Of a stretch of DNA of 64,000 nt, positions 62,340-64,000 are shown in pieces (position 1 is the stretch's first letter; each line of letters begins with the position of its first letter). Location: NCBI RefSeq assembly GCF_000148545.1, contig NZ_AEDV01000073.1, positions 1-64,000 of the forward strand. Direction: 5' to 3'. The notes under the pieces are model-generated. The model was not told where the DNA came from, did no database searches, and worked only from the letters and a program-made list of their open reading frames with translations. A program made the translations under genes and the position numbers. The stretch comes from Streptococcus mitis SK597 (lineage in GTDB: Bacteria > Bacillota > Bacilli > Lactobacillales > Streptococcaceae).

Positions 62340-62714
62340 ATGCGTAAATTTTTCAAACATCTCCCCTACTATTTGGTCATCTTTTTCTTTTACTGGCCAC
62401 TTTATGAGTTGTTATCACTAATCATTTCTGACCCCCTTTTTCTCAAGAGTCTCTACGTAAATAATATTCTCTTCTTTACACCTCTGGTAATCTTGATTAT
62501 ATCGCTACTCTATAGCTACCGTTTCCGTTTCTCTCTTTGGTGGTTACTGGGGAACGGACTGCTCTATTGTTTTACCATCATTACTTTCAGAGAATTTATC
62601 CTTCCCTACTTCCTAGCCTATGAAGTCTTTGCCATAGTTGGTATGGCTGTCGGTGCCGCTATTAAGAATCTAGTGCAAAAACTGAAAAACAAAAAACTTT
62701 CACAAAATCCTTGA
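62340..62714 (+). CDS. Hypothetical membrane protein
   Basis: 124 aa from ATG 62340 (GAGGTGA 8 bp upstream); GTG 62331 is a weaker alternative. Four TM helices, basic C-terminus (KLKNKKLSQNP). No family recognised. Monocistronic between divergent rpsO and thrS. Confidence 0.75.
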   Translation: MRKFFKHLPYYLVIFFFYWPLYELLSLIISDPLFLKSLYVNNILFFTPLVILIISLLYSYRFRFSLWWLLGNGLLYCFTIITFREFILPYFLAYEVFAIVGMAVGAAIKNLVQKLKNKKLSQNP

Positions 62715-62738
62715 AAAATCTCACAATCATGCTATAAT
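62711..62738 (+). promoter_or_regulatory. Promoter of thrS
   Basis: TTGAAA (62711-62716), 16 bp, TGC-TATAAT (62733-62738). It overlaps the end of the preceding gene by 4 bp. Confidence 0.75.
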
Positions 62739-62744
62739 AATCCA

Positions 62745-62957
62745 TAGAGACAAGTCACTTAGTCCCTTTCTACTAGAGAGTGCGTGGTTGCTGGAAACGC
62801 ATAGAGAGCCTAAACTGATACTACTCTTGAGTTTTTTATGAAAACATAAAACGGTGGCCACGTTAGAGCCAATCAGAGGTGTCCCTCTCTTTTGAGGTAC
62901 ATAAATGAAGGTGGAACCACGTTGCGACGTCCTTTCGAGGATGTCGCTTTTTGTTTT
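62745..62957 (+). promoter_or_regulatory. T-box riboswitch of thrS
   Basis: Stem I with a specifier region GATACTACTC (threonine ACU), the T-box core GAAGGTGGAACCACG (62908-62921) and a terminator stem GCGACGTCC / GGATGTCGC (62924-62947) plus T-run. Uncharged tRNA-Thr binding would favour read-through. Confidence 0.92.
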
Positions 62958-63036
62958 TCTAACTTTCTCAATCCTCTGTCCCTGTTTTCAGAATAGGGTT
63001 AACACATTCGTCAATAATATAAGTAAGGAGAACATC

Positions 63037-64000
63037 ATGATTAACATTACTTTCCCAGATGGCGCTGTTCGTGAATTCGAATCTGGCGTTACAACTTTTG
63101 AAATTGCCCAATCTATCAGCAATTCCCTAGCTAAAAAAGCCTTGGCTGGTAAATTCAACGGCAAACTCATCGACACTACTCGTACTATCACTGAAGATGG
63201 AAGCATCGAAATTGTGACACCTGATCACGAAGATGCCCTTCCAATCTTACGTCACTCAGCTGCTCACTTGTTCGCCCAAGCAGCTCGTCGTCTTTTCCCA
63301 GACATTCACTTGGGAGTTGGTCCAGCCATCGAAGATGGTTTCTACTATGATACTGACAACACTGCTGGTCAAATCTCTAACGAAGACCTTCCTCGTATTG
63401 AAGAAGAAATGCAAAAAATTGTCAAAGAAAACTTCCCATCAATTCGTGAAGAAGTTACTAAAGACGAGGCACGTGAAATCTTCAAAAATGACCCTTACAA
63501 ATTAGAATTGATTGAAGAACACTCAGAAGACGAAGGTGGTTTGACTATCTATCGTCAAGGTGAATATGTAGACCTCTGCCGTGGTCCTCACGTCCCATCA
63601 ACAGGCCGTATCCAAATCTTCCACCTTCTCCATGTAGCAGGTGCTTACTGGCGTGGAAATAGCGACAACGCTATGATGCAACGTATCTATGGTACAGCTT
63701 GGTTTGACAAGAAAGACTTGAAAAACTACCTTCAAATGCGTGAAGAAGCTAAGGAACGTGACCACCGTAAACTTGGTAAAGAGCTTGACCTCTTCATGAT
63801 TTCTCAAGAGGTTGGTCAAGGACTTCCATTCTGGTTGCCAAATGGTGCGACTATTCGTCGTGAGTTGGAACGCTACATCGTAGACAAAGAGCTAGCTTCA
63901 GGCTACCAACACGTCTACACTCCACCACTTGCTTCTGTTGAACTTTACAAGACTTCTGGTCACTGGGATCATTACCAAGAAGACATGTTCCCAACTATGG
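63037..64000 (+). CDS. thrS: Threonyl-tRNA synthetase (truncated by the window end)
   Basis: The first 321 residues are present. TGS domain (about 1-61), an editing domain with HSAAH and CRGPH, and the start of the catalytic core ([16 protein letters not shown]). AAGGAG 6 bp before ATG 63037. It charges tRNA-Thr; controlled by the T-box above. The gene continues beyond the window. Confidence 0.98.
   Translation, partial: MINITFPDGAVREFESGVTTFEIAQSISNSLAKKALAGKFNGKLIDTTRTITEDGSIEIVTPDHEDALPILRHSAAHLFAQAARRLFPDIHLGVGPAIEDGFYYDTDNTAGQISNEDLPRIEEEMQKIVKENFPSIREEVTKDEAREIFKNDPYKLELIEEHSEDEGGLTIYRQGEYVDLCRGPHVPSTGRIQIFHLLHVAGAYWRGNSDNAMMQRIYGTAWFDKKDLKNYLQMREEAKERDHRKLGKELDLFMISQEVGQGLPFWLPNGATIRRELERYIVDKELASGYQHVYTPPLASVELYKTSGHWDHYQEDMFPTM

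Overview
The window is chromosomal DNA from a streptococcus of the mitis group (S. mitis, S. pneumoniae, S. oralis and relatives). The evidence is the pneumococcal-type gene order (codY, cshA, har, murT-gatD, pepQ, truA, cmk, galE, trmK, cadD, rpsO, thrS), two BOX-type repeats, low G+C and TGn-extended -10 promoters.

Layout: 0-6.4 kb holds a fragment of an Rpn-type gene beside an intact copy, tRNA-Leu(AAG), a nicotinamidase-like gene with codY, a DEAD-box helicase and a hypothiocyanous-acid-reductase-like flavoprotein. Mobile element 1 (E1, about 6441-24541, 18.1 kb) sits exactly in the -10 region of the murT promoter. Host genes follow at 24.5-51.1 kb: murT-gatD, pepQ, pdxK and an ECF S component, truA, an MFS carrier, cmk, galE, trmK, a SNF2 helicase, a P-type ATPase, an acyltransferase, a siderophore-type ABC importer with an esterase, and cadD. 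Mobile element 2 (E2, about 51630-61640, 10.0 kb) lies between cadD and rpsO. The window ends with rpsO, a membrane protein and a T-box-controlled thrS, which is cut off.

The main discovery is that E1 and E2, inserted in opposite orientation, belong to one element family. Both carry, in the same order, an 86-aa soluble protein, a short single-TM protein, a 55/56-aa membrane protein, a HerA/VirD4-like ATPase of about 720-740 aa and a TnpX-like large serine recombinase. The E1 56-aa copy is a GTG-start ORF easily missed. Both have the palindrome GTTAGCTAAC upstream of the module and a hairpin plus TAAGTCGTGTG in a non-coding gap (a possible transfer origin). Both have recombinase arm sites resembling CACTCAGCA-GTC at their ends. 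No relaxase or type IV secretion channel is recognisable in either, so how they move is open.

E1 cargo is a probable defence island: a PHP/SMC-like TrlF ATPase, an AlwI-like endonuclease and a two-domain N6-adenine methyltransferase. It also has an orphan MT-A70 methylase, a replication-relaxation protein, a TnpW-like peptide and two strong promoters that lead into terminated leaders or small RNAs. E2 cargo is a polytopic membrane protein, a small serine recombinase next to two inverted 28-bp sites flanking a strong terminator, a lipoprotein and small membrane proteins. The hexamer TTCGAA is clearly enriched in both elements compared with the host DNA. All counts, alignments and predictions were made by eye.
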